Shown: positions 17,338 to 26,012 of the stretch, piece by piece
How positions within the stretch are numbered: position 1 is the first letter of the stretch
How the letters are laid out: each line of letters begins with the position of its first letter
Source: Candidatus Babeliales bacterium
Lineage (GTDB): Bacteria > Babelota > Babeliae > Babelales > RVW-14
NCBI GenBank assembly: GCA_019746485.1
Contig: JAIERW010000028.1
Location: 1 to 58,598, forward strand
Length of the DNA stretch: 58,598 bases
Direction of reading: 5' to 3'
Translations under genes and position numbers: made by a program
The notes under the pieces: generated by a model
Told to the model about the DNA's origin: nothing
Databases searched by the model: none
What the model saw: the letters and a program-made list of their open reading frames with translations, nothing else

Positions 17338-19074
17338 TTAGCGAGGTAAGCCTGGCATAACCTTTTTTGCACCAACGGTAATTTTTGTACCGTCGAATTT
17401 GGTTAATGAGAAACCTTTGAAGTCAATGTTCATGGTGTATGCCCAGTCTTCAAGCAATGAAATTGCAACTGCTTCGCCAAGGCGCAATGATGCTTCAGCA
17501 TCTGAGCGGTAGTGCACACCAGCCATGTTACGGCCGTAAGCAATGTTTGCTGCAAGCTTATTGAGTTCATTACCGATGGTAAGAGCTGCGCCTGCGTAGT
17601 TCATAAGCATTGTTGCATCGCCTGGATCAACTACTTTTGCTCTGATACCGACACCCGCTTGTGGTATTTCAAAGTCTTCATTGAAAAGTGCTTTAAGAAT
17701 GGTTACTGCAGCACCACCAACGGTTGCATGTCCGGCTGGGTAGGTTGGGTGGAGTGGGCTGCCTTCTGGAAATGCTTGAGGAAGCAAGTAGGTGCCAGGG
17801 CCACCAATAAGGTTGGCATTGAACAAGGAGATGTTGTTTGCTATAGCTGCTCCAGTCGCACCTTCATTAACAACGCGTGAGCCGGTAACGTCAGCGTGTA
17901 AACCTGAGTCAAAACCAGTAGCTGGGTTTGCATTAAAGAGTCTTTGGTTATGAACAAGCCAGCCAAAGTATTCAGGTCTAATGGTGCGATGTACCATCCA
18001 TTTTTGGTACCATGCTGCATGGAGCGCCATGTCTACCGCTTGTGAAACAAGTGCTGCTGCTTGAGGCTTAAAGAATTCTGCAAATGACTCTTGAGTAGGG
18101 TTGCTGATGTATGGATTGTTTTGGTCAAGTACCGCGTTTCCACCGCCGCCTGCTGTGTCTTTTGCCCAACCAACAAGAATCAACAAAGCAAACAAGTAAG
18201 GAAGTTGTGGTGGGTCAGCGTGTACAAAGTTAGCAAGGTCGCGAATGCGGTCTATATATTGCGCAGGATCAAAGGTAACTGGTCCTTCAAGAGGATTTGC
18301 CCCAGTTTGTATATTTGCCCAATTTACTAGTGTTGCCATGAACAAATTGGTACCTGGTGTGACGTACTGTTGAAGAAAGTCAGTATCAGAAAAATTAACT
18401 GTTTGTAGCAAAAATTGTGAGATATAATTTCCAATTGTTGCACCAGGAACGTTTGATCTGAAGAGTGTTTCGGCAGTAACCATTCCGGCACCATTTTTTG
18501 GGCCCTTAAAATCGGAGAGAGCATTCATATCTTCGACAGCTCTGGTGACAACAGCGCCGGTATAATCATCAAAACGCTGATCACGTAGCAATGCCATCCA
18601 GTAAAGTTCTACCATTTCACCAGCTTTTTCTGCTGATGCAACCGCAGGAGGTGCTGCAATTGAGTGGATCCAGCTGTCGGCACCGCCCAAATTAAAACCA
18701 AGTGCTGCTTGTGGTGAGACTAGGCGTCGATTCATGACTGGGTCTGCTGTGCCCATAAGAATTTTGTCAAAGTCGCTTGATTTGCCGGTAGCAAGTGCGA
18801 ACAGGAGAGATTCGTAAGCTGCTGGGTCTACAAAGCCAGTAGCGAGTTGCTTCAAACCCTTGCCATAACTGCCGCGAAAATCTGGATACAACCATTCATC
18901 ACCGTTGGTTGGCTGCTCTGCTAATTCTTGTCTTACACAGCGATCAGTAGCACCATCGCGCACCGTTGCTGCGTTAAATCGACGGTTTGCACGGCGGACA
19001 AGGGTAAAGTCGTCTGCCTGGGCAAGCCCGTACGAGCAAAGGACCGAGAGTAACAGGATAATTTTTTTATTCAT
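17338..19074 (-). CDS. Exported vanadium-dependent haloperoxidase-like protein (PAP2 superfamily)
   Basis: A 578-residue protein with a signal peptide (about 1-20). The three vanadate-site segments of the family are in order: KWMVHRTIRPE (Lys 358, Arg 366), HPTYPAGHATVGG (Gly 448, His 449) and GRNMAGVHYRSD (Arg 515, His 521, six residues apart as in the family). Size and spacing fit bacterial vanadium haloperoxidases, which oxidise halides with hydrogen peroxide; related folds are acid phosphatases. The residue before Gly-His is Ala447, where fungal enzymes have a vanadate-contacting Ser. It is followed by its own terminator and preceded by a beta-barrel gene on the same strand 34 bases away. 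Halide specificity, or phosphatase activity, cannot be read from the sequence. Confidence 0.85.
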   Translation of the reverse strand: MNKKIILLLSVLCSYGLAQADDFTLVRRANRRFNAATVRDGATDRCVRQELAEQPTNGDEWLYPDFRGSYGKGLKQLATGFVDPAAYESLLFALATGKSSDFDKILMGTADPVMNRRLVSPQAALGFNLGGADSWIHSIAAPPAVASAEKAGEMVELYWMALLRDQRFDDYTGAVVTRAVEDMNALSDFKGPKNGAGMVTAETLFRSNVPGATIGNYISQFLLQTVNFSDTDFLQQYVTPGTNLFMATLVNWANIQTGANPLEGPVTFDPAQYIDRIRDLANFVHADPPQLPYLFALLILVGWAKDTAGGGGNAVLDQNNPYISNPTQESFAEFFKPQAAALVSQAVDMALHAAWYQKWMVHRTIRPEYFGWLVHNQRLFNANPATGFDSGLHADVTGSRVVNEGATGAAIANNISLFNANLIGGPGTYLLPQAFPEGSPLHPTYPAGHATVGGAAVTILKALFNEDFEIPQAGVGIRAKVVDPGDATMLMNYAGAALTIGNELNKLAANIAYGRNMAGVHYRSDAEASLRLGEAVAISLLEDWAYTMNIDFKGFSLTKFDGTKITVGAKKVMPGLPR

Positions 19075-19108
19075 AATGTTCTGCCTCGTTTCTTCAATTT
19101 ACGTTTAA

Positions 19109-19897
19109 TTAGAATCGCATTCCAAAATCTACGTGAAGGCCAAGGTGCCAGCGGTCAAGTTCAGGTACGCCAATTTGCACGTTCAAGCGGCTCTTATCTT
19201 CAGCTTCACCAAAATGGTTCCAGTCAAAATAAGGAACAACTTTTACGTGCCAGTTGATGTCGTGTGCGGTTGTTTTGTGCCACGTGAGTGGAATTTCAAC
19301 ATGCACGCCATACGACCATTCAAGGTCGATATCGTCGCCAATTTTAACGAGTGGTGTTTCTAAATCTAACCAGGTTGCAACGCCAAGGCGGGCAAGCGCG
19401 CGCAAGCCAATTTCAAAGTCGCATTCGCGCATTGGCCAGGTTACATCAAACCCAACAGGAATGTAGAGATGGTGGTATTTGTAGATCAAAACGTTTGGAT
19501 ACATTTCGTTTGAAAAATGATGATAACCAAAACCGATTAAAGGAGTAATAACACTTCTGTCGCACCAGCCGCGAAAGTTATAACCAAAAAGACCTTCTGG
19601 TCGGTAGTCGCCAACTTTGCTCTTTTGAGCGAGTGTGCCAGCAATGTAGCCCGCGTTCCAGCTGCCATCAAACTGCACTTGGCCGTAAAAACTTTCTTCT
19701 TTTGAGTAGGTAAAGTCGGTATGAATACCGGCTTGGTAACCTTTCATGGTTGGTACATTGCCAAGATCGTATTGAGCGTGGCAAAATGTTGAACCGACAT
19801 TGAACTGCATGGTTTGATCGCTAATGCAATTTCGAGCATGCAGGCTCGATGCAATCATGCCCAACACGATCAACGTGCGGATAGAGCGGTGCTTCAT
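19109..19897 (-). CDS. Outer-membrane beta-barrel-like protein
   Basis: A 262-residue protein with a signal peptide (about 1-21). The mature part has alternating hydrophobic and polar strands (for example FYGQVQFDGSWNAGYIAG and NINWHVKVVPYFDW-like stretches) and ends in HLGLHVDFGMRF. A final Phe with alternating aromatic residues is the usual BamA recognition signal of barrel proteins. It lies 34 bases upstream of the haloperoxidase gene and is probably co-transcribed with it. Porin or adhesin roles cannot be separated. It supports a two-membrane envelope. Confidence 0.7.
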   Translation of the reverse strand: MKHRSIRTLIVLGMIASSLHARNCISDQTMQFNVGSTFCHAQYDLGNVPTMKGYQAGIHTDFTYSKEESFYGQVQFDGSWNAGYIAGTLAQKSKVGDYRPEGLFGYNFRGWCDRSVITPLIGFGYHHFSNEMYPNVLIYKYHHLYIPVGFDVTWPMRECDFEIGLRALARLGVATWLDLETPLVKIGDDIDLEWSYGVHVEIPLTWHKTTAHDINWHVKVVPYFDWNHFGEAEDKSRLNVQIGVPELDRWHLGLHVDFGMRF

Positions 19898-20002
19898 GGA
19901 GACTCCTTGTTTTACGGACAGCTACTTTTCACGAATTATTGAAAGTGTAGAAAATTTTGGTTTATTGTTTCAATGCTTTGTTAAAAAAAATAAAAAAGGT
20001 TA

Positions 20003-20227
20003 ATCCCTCGATACATTTTGCTTCGCAAAACACTCGGGATGAGCGAATGAGATGGTGCCCCATTCCTGAGTAAAATGGGGCGTAAAAATTTTACTTGGTA
20101 TGAAAATTTATGAATTTTATGTTTGAACTAAAAACGTAATACTTCGCTTCGCTCATCCCGAGTGTTTTGAGCGACCTGTCCCGTCGAAGCTTTAGCGAAG
20201 ACGGAAGCGAAAAATGTATCGAGGGAT
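20003..20227. repeat. Long inverted-repeat element with a nested insertion
   Basis: Fills most of the 350-base gap 19898-20247. The left arm (20003-20047, starting CCCTCGATACATTTT) is repeated in inverse at 20148-20227. The right arm is longer because 36 bases (20169-20204), containing CCTGTCCCGTCGAAGC, interrupt it where the left arm has 3 bases. A separate small hairpin (20057-20064 with 20074-20081, GCCCCATT/AATGGGGC) lies in the loop. No ORF fits. It looks like a palindromic intergenic element that was itself a target for a second element. Confidence 0.8.
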
Positions 20228-20247
20228 CTAAAAATTAACGTGTGTGG

Positions 20248-20922
20248 TTATTCGTCTTCTGAACATTCATCGTCGCTGCTTGTTTCGTTTGCAACAGCAA
20301 TCAGGCGTTCTCTCAAATAGCGTTCAGCTTTGGTTGGTTTAAAGGGAATGCTACGCTCGGCTTCTTTTAACATTTGTGCACATACAAAAAGGTTGGTACG
20401 AGCTTCGCGACTGCCATCTACAAGAATTTGTTCTTGGGCTGGCGTTGCAGGTTCGGCGCCCAAATCAAGTGGCGTGTTACCTCTGCCATCGCGCATAAAA
20501 AGTACGTGTAGTTTTTTTGTTTCAAACAGATGGTTTACGAGTAAACGAATGCAGATCGCATTTTTTTTAAGTGCAGCAAAATGAAGTGGCGTCATGCCAA
20601 ACGAATTTTGTTGCGTTGCATCAGCGCCATACTTGAGCAAAAACTCTACGCATTCGTAGTTGCCAAATTGAACAGCGAGCATGAGCGGGGTATTGCCCTT
20701 GCCGTCATAAATATCCACAGGCTTACATCTCAACAATACTCTATATTTGAGTATTACCAGATCATTTAATAGTGCTGCGCAGTGAACTGGGTATTGGCTT
20801 TGATACACAGGATCTTGTTGTATGCACTCTTCCATGCTTAAGCCAGGCGTTGCTGCACCAAAAATGCTTGAGCTGGCAAGCAAAAGTGGTACCAATACAA
20901 ATAATTTCTTGATGTTTTTCAT
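20248..20922 (-). CDS. Exported ankyrin-repeat protein
   Basis: ATG 20922 has a perfect AGGAGG (20932-20937) and gives a clean signal peptide ending in SIFGAA, so it is preferred over 20949. The 224-residue product has ankyrin units NTPLMLAVQFGNY, MTPLHFAALKKNA and NTPLDLGAE, preceded by a weaker HCAALLNDLV unit. The C-terminus is charged and ends in DDECSEDE. It ends 21 bases after the inverted-repeat element. Likely exported and protein-binding. Confidence 0.85.
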   Translation of the reverse strand: MKNIKKLFVLVPLLLASSSIFGAATPGLSMEECIQQDPVYQSQYPVHCAALLNDLVILKYRVLLRCKPVDIYDGKGNTPLMLAVQFGNYECVEFLLKYGADATQQNSFGMTPLHFAALKKNAICIRLLVNHLFETKKLHVLFMRDGRGNTPLDLGAEPATPAQEQILVDGSREARTNLFVCAQMLKEAERSIPFKPTKAERYLRERLIAVANETSSDDECSEDE

Positions 20923-21063
20923 AATAAATAACCTCCTAAACTGGTACAAAATGGTCTTTTTTGTGATAATTCTACTGCTTTGAACGATAAGTTTAGGGTA
21001 AGTTATTTATTTCAGATTGTCAATGCTTATTAAGAAACAGGCTTAAAGTTGAATTTTTAGGGC

Positions 21064-21636
21064 TTACTCCAGTAATCCACTGTTGTGTGCATAAGCCTGC
21101 ATTTTTTCAAGCCACGCAGTGGTATCAAAGGTAGTCCTTTGTTGATCATTAAAAATTTGATCGATAAGCTCAGGAATGTTCCTGTTAGCCTTTTTCCACT
21201 CAACAAGATATTCCCCGCGCGCACCGCGTTCACTTTTTGAATGCTCGCTGCCAAGATAAATTTCCACCATGCCATCAGCCTTGTTTCGTATTTCTACCAA
21301 CGCATTACAATGAAATTGGTGTACGCGTTCCAAAAAATTTAAAACGTTTGAGCAAAACGTACAGCGTTCTTGAGTGGTTGGTTTTGTATGAGCTTGGGCT
21401 GCGTTTTTTAATGTGTTTAGAACTATTTCAAAAATATCTGGGTCAGTGATGGTGAGTTTGGGTTGGTCTGGATGTGTTGCGCCATTCATAACTGGCTCAA
21501 GAATGAGTTGTGCGTGGTTAAAAGATTCTTCAGCTGCGGCCCAGGTGCCTTCCAGAGTTCCGGCTGCTCCTTGGCAGCTCATGTTTAATAAACTAAAAAA
21601 TATTATTATGAGAGCGCAATAACGACGTGTAATCAT
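21064..21636 (-). CDS. Exported protein of unknown function
   Basis: ATG 21636 has GAGGGA upstream and gives a leader with a hydrophobic core (about residues 7-20) ending near NMSCQGAAG; the ORF is open to 21720. The Cys there does not fit a strict lipobox. The 190-residue protein has a CTFC pair around residue 90 and otherwise helical, charged sequence. No domain is recognised. The gene is divergent from the methyltransferase at 21781. Confidence 0.65.
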   Translation of the reverse strand: MITRRYCALIIIFFSLLNMSCQGAAGTLEGTWAAAEESFNHAQLILEPVMNGATHPDQPKLTITDPDIFEIVLNTLKNAAQAHTKPTTQERCTFCSNVLNFLERVHQFHCNALVEIRNKADGMVEIYLGSEHSKSERGARGEYLVEWKKANRNIPELIDQIFNDQQRTTFDTTAWLEKMQAYAHNSGLLE

Positions 21637-21780
21637 TGATATTCCCTCTTTTTTTAATAAATAGTTTTTACCGTGGGCATACTTTAGCACAGTGTGTGCA
21701 AGCAAAAAAAGCTTTCGCATTTAAAGAGCGTGCGATAAGCTTGTTATCATATTTTTTAAAACCAAAAAAAGGGCTTTCTT

Positions 21781-22398
21781 ATGATGCAACAAGAATTAAA
21801 AATGTCCGTCAAAGAGCAACAAACAATAGATTTTTATGATTCTAAAGCACAGGCGTGGGGCGAAACACACAACGACCCGGCGTATTTTGAACCAGAATTT
21901 GAGCTCTACCAAGAGCTTTTGGCGTGCGGTAAAATTCTTGAATTGGGCAGTGGTACCGGGCGCGATGCCGTACAATTTTTGAAAAATGAGTATGAGTATG
22001 TTGGTATTGATGTTTCGCAGGGTCTTTTAGACTTTGCACAAAAGCAATGCCCAGCCGGAACGTTTCTTAAAAAAAGTATGTATGAGCTCGATTTTGCTCC
22101 AGCAAGCTTTGATGGCTTTTGGTGCGCAGCAACATTATTGCACATTCCAAAAACAGAAATAGACAAAGTTTTGCAGTCGATAAAAAAAACGATCAAGCCG
22201 GGCGGCGTTGGTTTTATTTCGCTCAAAGAAGGCAATGACGAGTTCTTTGAAAAGCATACCGGGCGTACCTTCTTTTTGTACAGCCAGCAAGAATTTTCTG
22301 ATATTTTAACGCGCAATGGCTTTGTTGTTGAGCATGAGCTTAAACGTTCTGTTGCGCCCAATTCATGGCTCATGTTTTTTGTGCGAGCCAAAAATTGA
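21781..22398 (+). CDS. Class I SAM-dependent methyltransferase
   Basis: A 205-residue protein with the SAM-binding motif I ILELGSGTGRDAV (about 57-69), an acidic motif II GIDVSQGLLD, and motif IV FDGFWCAATLLHIPK. AAAGGG precedes the first ATG at normal spacing. It belongs to the broad Methyltransf_11/25 group; the substrate is unknown. It stands alone on the plus strand between minus-strand genes. Confidence 0.85.
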   Translation: MMQQELKMSVKEQQTIDFYDSKAQAWGETHNDPAYFEPEFELYQELLACGKILELGSGTGRDAVQFLKNEYEYVGIDVSQGLLDFAQKQCPAGTFLKKSMYELDFAPASFDGFWCAATLLHIPKTEIDKVLQSIKKTIKPGGVGFISLKEGNDEFFEKHTGRTFFLYSQQEFSDILTRNGFVVEHELKRSVAPNSWLMFFVRAKN

Positions 22399-22410
22399 GT
22401 GTGCAAACAA

Positions 22411-23388
22411 TTAGACGGTAGAAAACTCTTTTTCAAATTTATCAAGCATAGCGATTTTTATTTTTGAAGACGGTGGCGTGTTTGGAATGTAAGGATAACC
22501 AGCGTTGCAAAGTATTTTTGCACAATCAAAAAAACCATTATTTATAGCAAGTTCAAAAGGATCATAACCAGATTTATCTCTGAATTTTATGTTGGCGCCA
22601 TGCTTAATTAAAATACGAGCAATGTCTTGTAAGTTTTGTTTTATCGCAAGATTGAGTGGATGATAGCCATTGTTTTTTGTTTCGTTAATTTTGTGTCCTG
22701 CACGTAGTAAAGCATTTATCAACGCTAACTTCTGTTCTGTGGAAAGAGATTTTTTATACAAAGAAAGTCCTAATAATTCACTCAAATATGGATCGCGAGC
22801 TTCAAAAGTACGCATGAGATTAACAAGCGGTTCAAAGTCTCCTTGGTCTGCCTCACGCAAGCTTTGTATGTAACGAGTGCGCAATTGCCCATCATCTTGC
22901 AAGTATGGCCATTGTGGATACGGGCACCCATAAGCTACCAAGTAACGGTCTGCAACCAATCGAGAAAAACGACCATTGCCATTTTCAAAAGGATGAATAA
23001 AGACAAGTCGATGATGAATTCTGGCAGCTTGTTCTAGAAAGGTTAAGCTAATGGGATTGTGGGTCCAAAAGGCTATATCAATGCAGAGCTCGCCCAGGCT
23101 AGAAGGAATTTTATAGGGCTCAATGCCGATAGAAGTATTTGATTTTCTAAAGCTTCCAGCCCACGCCCAGACATCGCAAAACATCGCTTTGTGTATTGCT
23201 TTTAGATTTTCAACGTTGAACCAGTTGGCAGGATTGTCTATGCGTTTTTTTAAATACTTTTTTTGTGCGGTAAGAATATTTTCTGCTTCAACTCTATTGA
23301 GATCTTTTTGAGTATGGACACCTTTTGGCAGTAAGCCGCTGTAATCATCAATCGGCGTTGCGCCTTCAGGAATATTGAAATTTTTCAT
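22411..23388 (-). CDS. Fic domain protein of the mobile mystery protein B type fused to ankyrin repeats
   Basis: A 325-residue protein. The first 200 residues match the mobile mystery protein B layout: an opening EGATPIDDYSGLLP, the helix VWAWAGSFRKSNTSIG and the Fic loop HPFENGNGR (132-140). Fic enzymes transfer AMP or other groups to protein hydroxyls using the loop His. Here the loop acid is Asn, as I recall for this subgroup. Residues about 225-310 form ankyrin repeats (GYHPLNLAIKQNLQ, GYDPFELAINNGFF), which are not part of the standard family. No signal peptide. It is 6 bases downstream of its HTH partner. Confidence 0.85.
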   Translation of the reverse strand: MKNFNIPEGATPIDDYSGLLPKGVHTQKDLNRVEAENILTAQKKYLKKRIDNPANWFNVENLKAIHKAMFCDVWAWAGSFRKSNTSIGIEPYKIPSSLGELCIDIAFWTHNPISLTFLEQAARIHHRLVFIHPFENGNGRFSRLVADRYLVAYGCPYPQWPYLQDDGQLRTRYIQSLREADQGDFEPLVNLMRTFEARDPYLSELLGLSLYKKSLSTEQKLALINALLRAGHKINETKNNGYHPLNLAIKQNLQDIARILIKHGANIKFRDKSGYDPFELAINNGFFDCAKILCNAGYPYIPNTPPSSKIKIAMLDKFEKEFSTV

Positions 23389-23394
23389 GAGATT

Positions 23395-23856
23395 TTACTC
23401 TTCCCAAAGTTGAGAGCCAGAGGCATGCAACAGCTCTTCCATTTCTTTTTTAATGAGTTCTTCTAACAAATGGTTGTCAGGTTCTTGCTTTTCTAAACTC
23501 ATAGTACCGCGTAAATACTGAACGCGTTGTTCGGCAATGCGCCGAGCTTGTTGAGTTCGAATAATATCTATTGGTTTGTTGAGTGCTGGTGCAGTTACAA
23601 AACTGCATGAAAGAGCATTAAATATTTTTGAAAGTACAGACAGCGTGGGTTCAGTTTTGTTGTGTTCAATACGTGAAATTGTTGATTGTGGTAAACCAGC
23701 ACGCTTTGCAAGTGCCCCCTGAGACATTTTAAGCTGGCTGCGAATAAGTTTAACAAAGTCGCCAGCAGAAAGACTTTGGGTTGTGCCCTGCAGGGCTGTT
23801 GCTAATTTGCTTACTTCTTCAAGAAGAAGTTTTTCAGAGGTAGAGGGTTTTTTCAT
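23395..23856 (-). CDS. HTH-XRE regulator of the mobile mystery protein A type
   Basis: The start is set at ATG 23856 because the longer reading begins with TTG. The 153-residue protein carries an XRE helix-turn-helix at about 40-95 (SQGALAKRAGLPQSTISRIEHNK split over two helices) and a charged helical C-terminus. In the described family, proteins A and B always occur together, often on mobile DNA. By analogy it may neutralise or regulate the Fic protein and repress its own promoter. Nested palindromes upstream at 23905-23956 are candidate binding sites. Confidence 0.82.
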   Translation of the reverse strand: MKKPSTSEKLLLEEVSKLATALQGTTQSLSAGDFVKLIRSQLKMSQGALAKRAGLPQSTISRIEHNKTEPTLSVLSKIFNALSCSFVTAPALNKPIDIIRTQQARRIAEQRVQYLRGTMSLEKQEPDNHLLEELIKKEMEELLHASGSQLWEE

Positions 23857-23904
23857 ATTTTTGCCAACCAATTTTTAGGGTTCTTGGTATTATCTTATTT
23901 ATAG

Positions 23905-23956
23905 TTTATGCTTCTATTGCAAAAAAAAGCAATAAATTTTGCTACATAAGCATAAA
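23905..23956. promoter_or_regulatory. Nested palindromes, candidate operator of the HTH/Fic pair
   Basis: Two inverted repeats are nested: TTTATGCTT (23905-23913) with AAGCATAAA (23948-23956), and TATTGC (23915-23920) with GCAATA (23929-23934) around eight A residues. They begin 49 bases upstream of the HTH start in an otherwise gene-free stretch, where an autoregulatory operator is expected. Confidence 0.5.
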
Positions 23957-24010
23957 TAATTTATAAAAAGGCTAAAAAGTGTGTATTTTGGGAAAAAAAG
24001 GTTTTTGCGC

Positions 24011-24352
24011 TTAGGGGTAATTTTTATGCTGCTCTGGGTACCAGGCAGGAGTGCAGGCTAGAAATAGAGTCATGTGCCCTTCCCAATAATATTTTTCGCC
24101 GGCAGCTATTAAAAGCATATCTCCTTTGCTGAAGCAATATTCAGTGCTCTCAACAACCAGTTTTCCTGAGCCTTCAATAACGTACGCCATTTCTTTGCAA
24201 GAGGTATTGGTCACAAACCCCTGCGCGGGGTAGCGACCGTTCAAGCGCGAAACCGCGCCGTTGATATCTGGATCCCCAAACGGGTATTCCAGCACGGCGC
24301 AGTCCGGTGAATTGTGGTGTGCGATTGCTTGGTTTTTAGAAACAATGCGCAT
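24011..24352 (-). CDS. Single-domain cupin protein
   Basis: A 113-residue protein covering one cupin barrel: a segment around NTSCKEMAYVIEGSGKLVVE (first motif, His positions largely replaced) and FSKGDMLLIAAGEKYYWEG (second motif). The missing His ligands suggest weak or no metal binding. No signal peptide. It lies 20 bases downstream of an ankyrin gene on the same strand. Small cupins bind sugars or act as isomerases; no substrate can be named. Confidence 0.72.
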   Translation of the reverse strand: MRIVSKNQAIAHHNSPDCAVLEYPFGDPDINGAVSRLNGRYPAQGFVTNTSCKEMAYVIEGSGKLVVESTEYCFSKGDMLLIAAGEKYYWEGHMTLFLACTPAWYPEQHKNYP

Positions 24353-24372
24353 CGTTTCTTTCCTTTAACTTT

Positions 24373-24918
24373 TTATAAGCTTTGTGTGCGTCTGCGTACT
24401 TGCTCGTACCAACTGTTAAGCCCCTGATTAACCATTGCGGTTTCAAGAACACGCATAACTCTTACTTTGCCTTGTCTGCGCGCAAGTTCAAGTGCGGTGA
24501 AGCCATGATTATCTTTAATTAAAATATTTGCCTTGTGATCAACTAAAAATTGCACGAGATTTTCATCATCTTTTTTGGAGAAAGCGTGAAATAAAGCAGT
24601 ACGGCCTTCATCGTCTTGTGCATCAATTGCTGCTTCTGCTTGTAACAAAAGTGTGACCATTTCTAGGTTGTTTTGCAATGTGGCCATGTGCAGCAACGTA
24701 AAGCCTCCGGTGTATGGATCATTTATTTGGGTGGTTTTTTCTGCCAAAGCTTCTTGTAATTGCTCTAAGTTACCTTGTAGTATGGCCTTTGCAATTTCAC
24801 AACTTGTTATAATTCTCCGGTCTCCGCGCTCCAAAACATCTGCGGCACCAAAGCAGGTGCTTGTAGAAAGAAGTAGTGCAAAACCTACTGTTGTTAGTGA
24901 TTGTGTAAACAATTTCAT
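24373..24918 (-). CDS. Exported ankyrin-repeat protein (cluster member 3)
   Basis: ATG 24918 gives a 28-residue leader (ending TCFGAAD) very like those of the genes at 25383 and 26013; the longer frame to 25038 would run into the NUDIX gene. The 181-residue product has ankyrin units FTLLHMATLQNNLE, RTALFHAFSKKDDE and FTALELARRQGKV. It is the third of three ankyrin paralogs in one minus-strand run, separated from the other two by a NUDIX gene. Confidence 0.85.
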   Translation of the reverse strand: MKLFTQSLTTVGFALLLSTSTCFGAADVLERGDRRIITSCEIAKAILQGNLEQLQEALAEKTTQINDPYTGGFTLLHMATLQNNLEMVTLLLQAEAAIDAQDDEGRTALFHAFSKKDDENLVQFLVDHKANILIKDNHGFTALELARRQGKVRVMRVLETAMVNQGLNSWYEQVRRRTQSL

Positions 24919-24938
24919 GTTAAACTTTCGTTGTTGTG

Positions 24939-25367
24939 TTATGGTTGCTCTGAATAAAACTCTTTTTTTGCAATAAGTGCTATTACGCTCCGGTGCGCAG
25001 GAATTATTTTTTCTGGTAAGTCGTCTAGTGCAAACCACGCTAATTCACGGTGCTTTTCCGGTTCCTTGTTCTGCGGCTCACCTTGCCAAGTTGTGCATTC
25101 AAAAACGCAGGCAACCAATTCATGTTTAACGCCGTTGCGGTGAAATGTGTGCGCAAAGTGTAGATCATTTTCATTAATTGTCACGCCAATTTCTTCTCGT
25201 ACTTCCCGCACGAGTGCTTGGCGAAAGGTTTCTTTTGGCTCAAGTGAGCCGCCAATTAATGAATAGTGTCCTGGCGCAAAGCTGGCGTTTTCGGCCCGCT
25301 GAATCAATAAAAATTTGTTATTTTGCCGCATGATAATAATTGCATATGCTACTACTTGGTGCCTCAT
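24939..25367 (-). CDS. NUDIX hydrolase
   Basis: A 142-residue protein with a complete Nudix box, beginning GGSLEPKE (39-46) and ending REVREEIG (54-61). It hydrolyses nucleoside diphosphate derivatives; the substrate is unknown. There is no signal peptide, in contrast to the ankyrin genes on either side, and gaps of 15-20 bases suggest one transcript. Confidence 0.88.
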   Translation of the reverse strand: MRHQVVAYAIIIMRQNNKFLLIQRAENASFAPGHYSLIGGSLEPKETFRQALVREVREEIGVTINENDLHFAHTFHRNGVKHELVACVFECTTWQGEPQNKEPEKHRELAWFALDDLPEKIIPAHRSVIALIAKKEFYSEQP

Positions 25368-25382
25368 GAAAAACCTTTTGCA

Positions 25383-26000
25383 TTAAGCCTGGTATTCTTT
25401 TTCCCATACTTCAAGAAATGATATCATCTGGTCCGTTCCAGGATCAACTGGTCGTTTGGAAAACGTTGAAATGTTTTTCAAATTGATGAGTAACGCGCGT
25501 GGTGTTACCCAATAAGTTTGATCGAAGGGGTAGACAATTTCTGCGTGGGGGTTTGCTTTGTATGTTTTTAGCAGCTCGATCATTTCCTTGTTGTGGGCTT
25601 GTACTGCTACAAAAAGTACTGTCCACCCGACATTATTAACAGCTTCAATGTTTGCACCGGCTTCCAACAACGCTTTGGCAATTTCTGTTTTGCCCGAATG
25701 AACGGCGACATGCAGGGGTGTTTGGTTGTTTTCGTTTTTTGATTCAATGCTTTCAGGGTTTTTTAAAGCCTCGTTAACGTGTTCAATAGTACCAGCTTCG
25801 ATTGCATCAAAAATATTAATAGCTTTTGGTTCAACTGTTAGCCCAAAACCAAACATAGTTTGAAAATGTTCCATAATAGCAGCTTCTGTGGCAGCGATCT
25901 CTTCAGGTGTTAGTGTTGGTTTTGCCGCGCCAAAGCAAGAAGTTGCAGAAAACAGTAGTACAAAGCTTGCTGTTGCCAGTGTTTGTATAAAATTTTTCAT
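25383..26000 (-). CDS. Exported ankyrin-repeat protein (cluster member 2)
   Basis: A 205-residue protein whose leader (about 1-25, ending SCFGAAK) closely matches the neighbouring ankyrin leaders. Ankyrin units are QTPLHVAVHSGKT and WTVLFVAVQAHNK, with a GANIEAVNN turn between them. A C-terminal region of about 60 residues is not repeat-like. It starts 12 bases after the stop of the previous gene and is in one run with it. Confidence 0.85.
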   Translation of the reverse strand: MKNFIQTLATASFVLLFSATSCFGAAKPTLTPEEIAATEAAIMEHFQTMFGFGLTVEPKAINIFDAIEAGTIEHVNEALKNPESIESKNENNQTPLHVAVHSGKTEIAKALLEAGANIEAVNNVGWTVLFVAVQAHNKEMIELLKTYKANPHAEIVYPFDQTYWVTPRALLINLKNISTFSKRPVDPGTDQMISFLEVWEKEYQA

Positions 26001-26012
26001 AAAAATAACTCC

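Noticed and set aside
17512-17880. 122-codon plus-strand ORF
   Set aside because: Antisense to the haloperoxidase-like gene, which has strong motif evidence; the ORF has no recognisable features.
21906-22445. 179-codon minus-strand ORF
   Set aside because: Fully antisense to the methyltransferase and into the Fic gene end; no leader, motif or ribosome-binding site.
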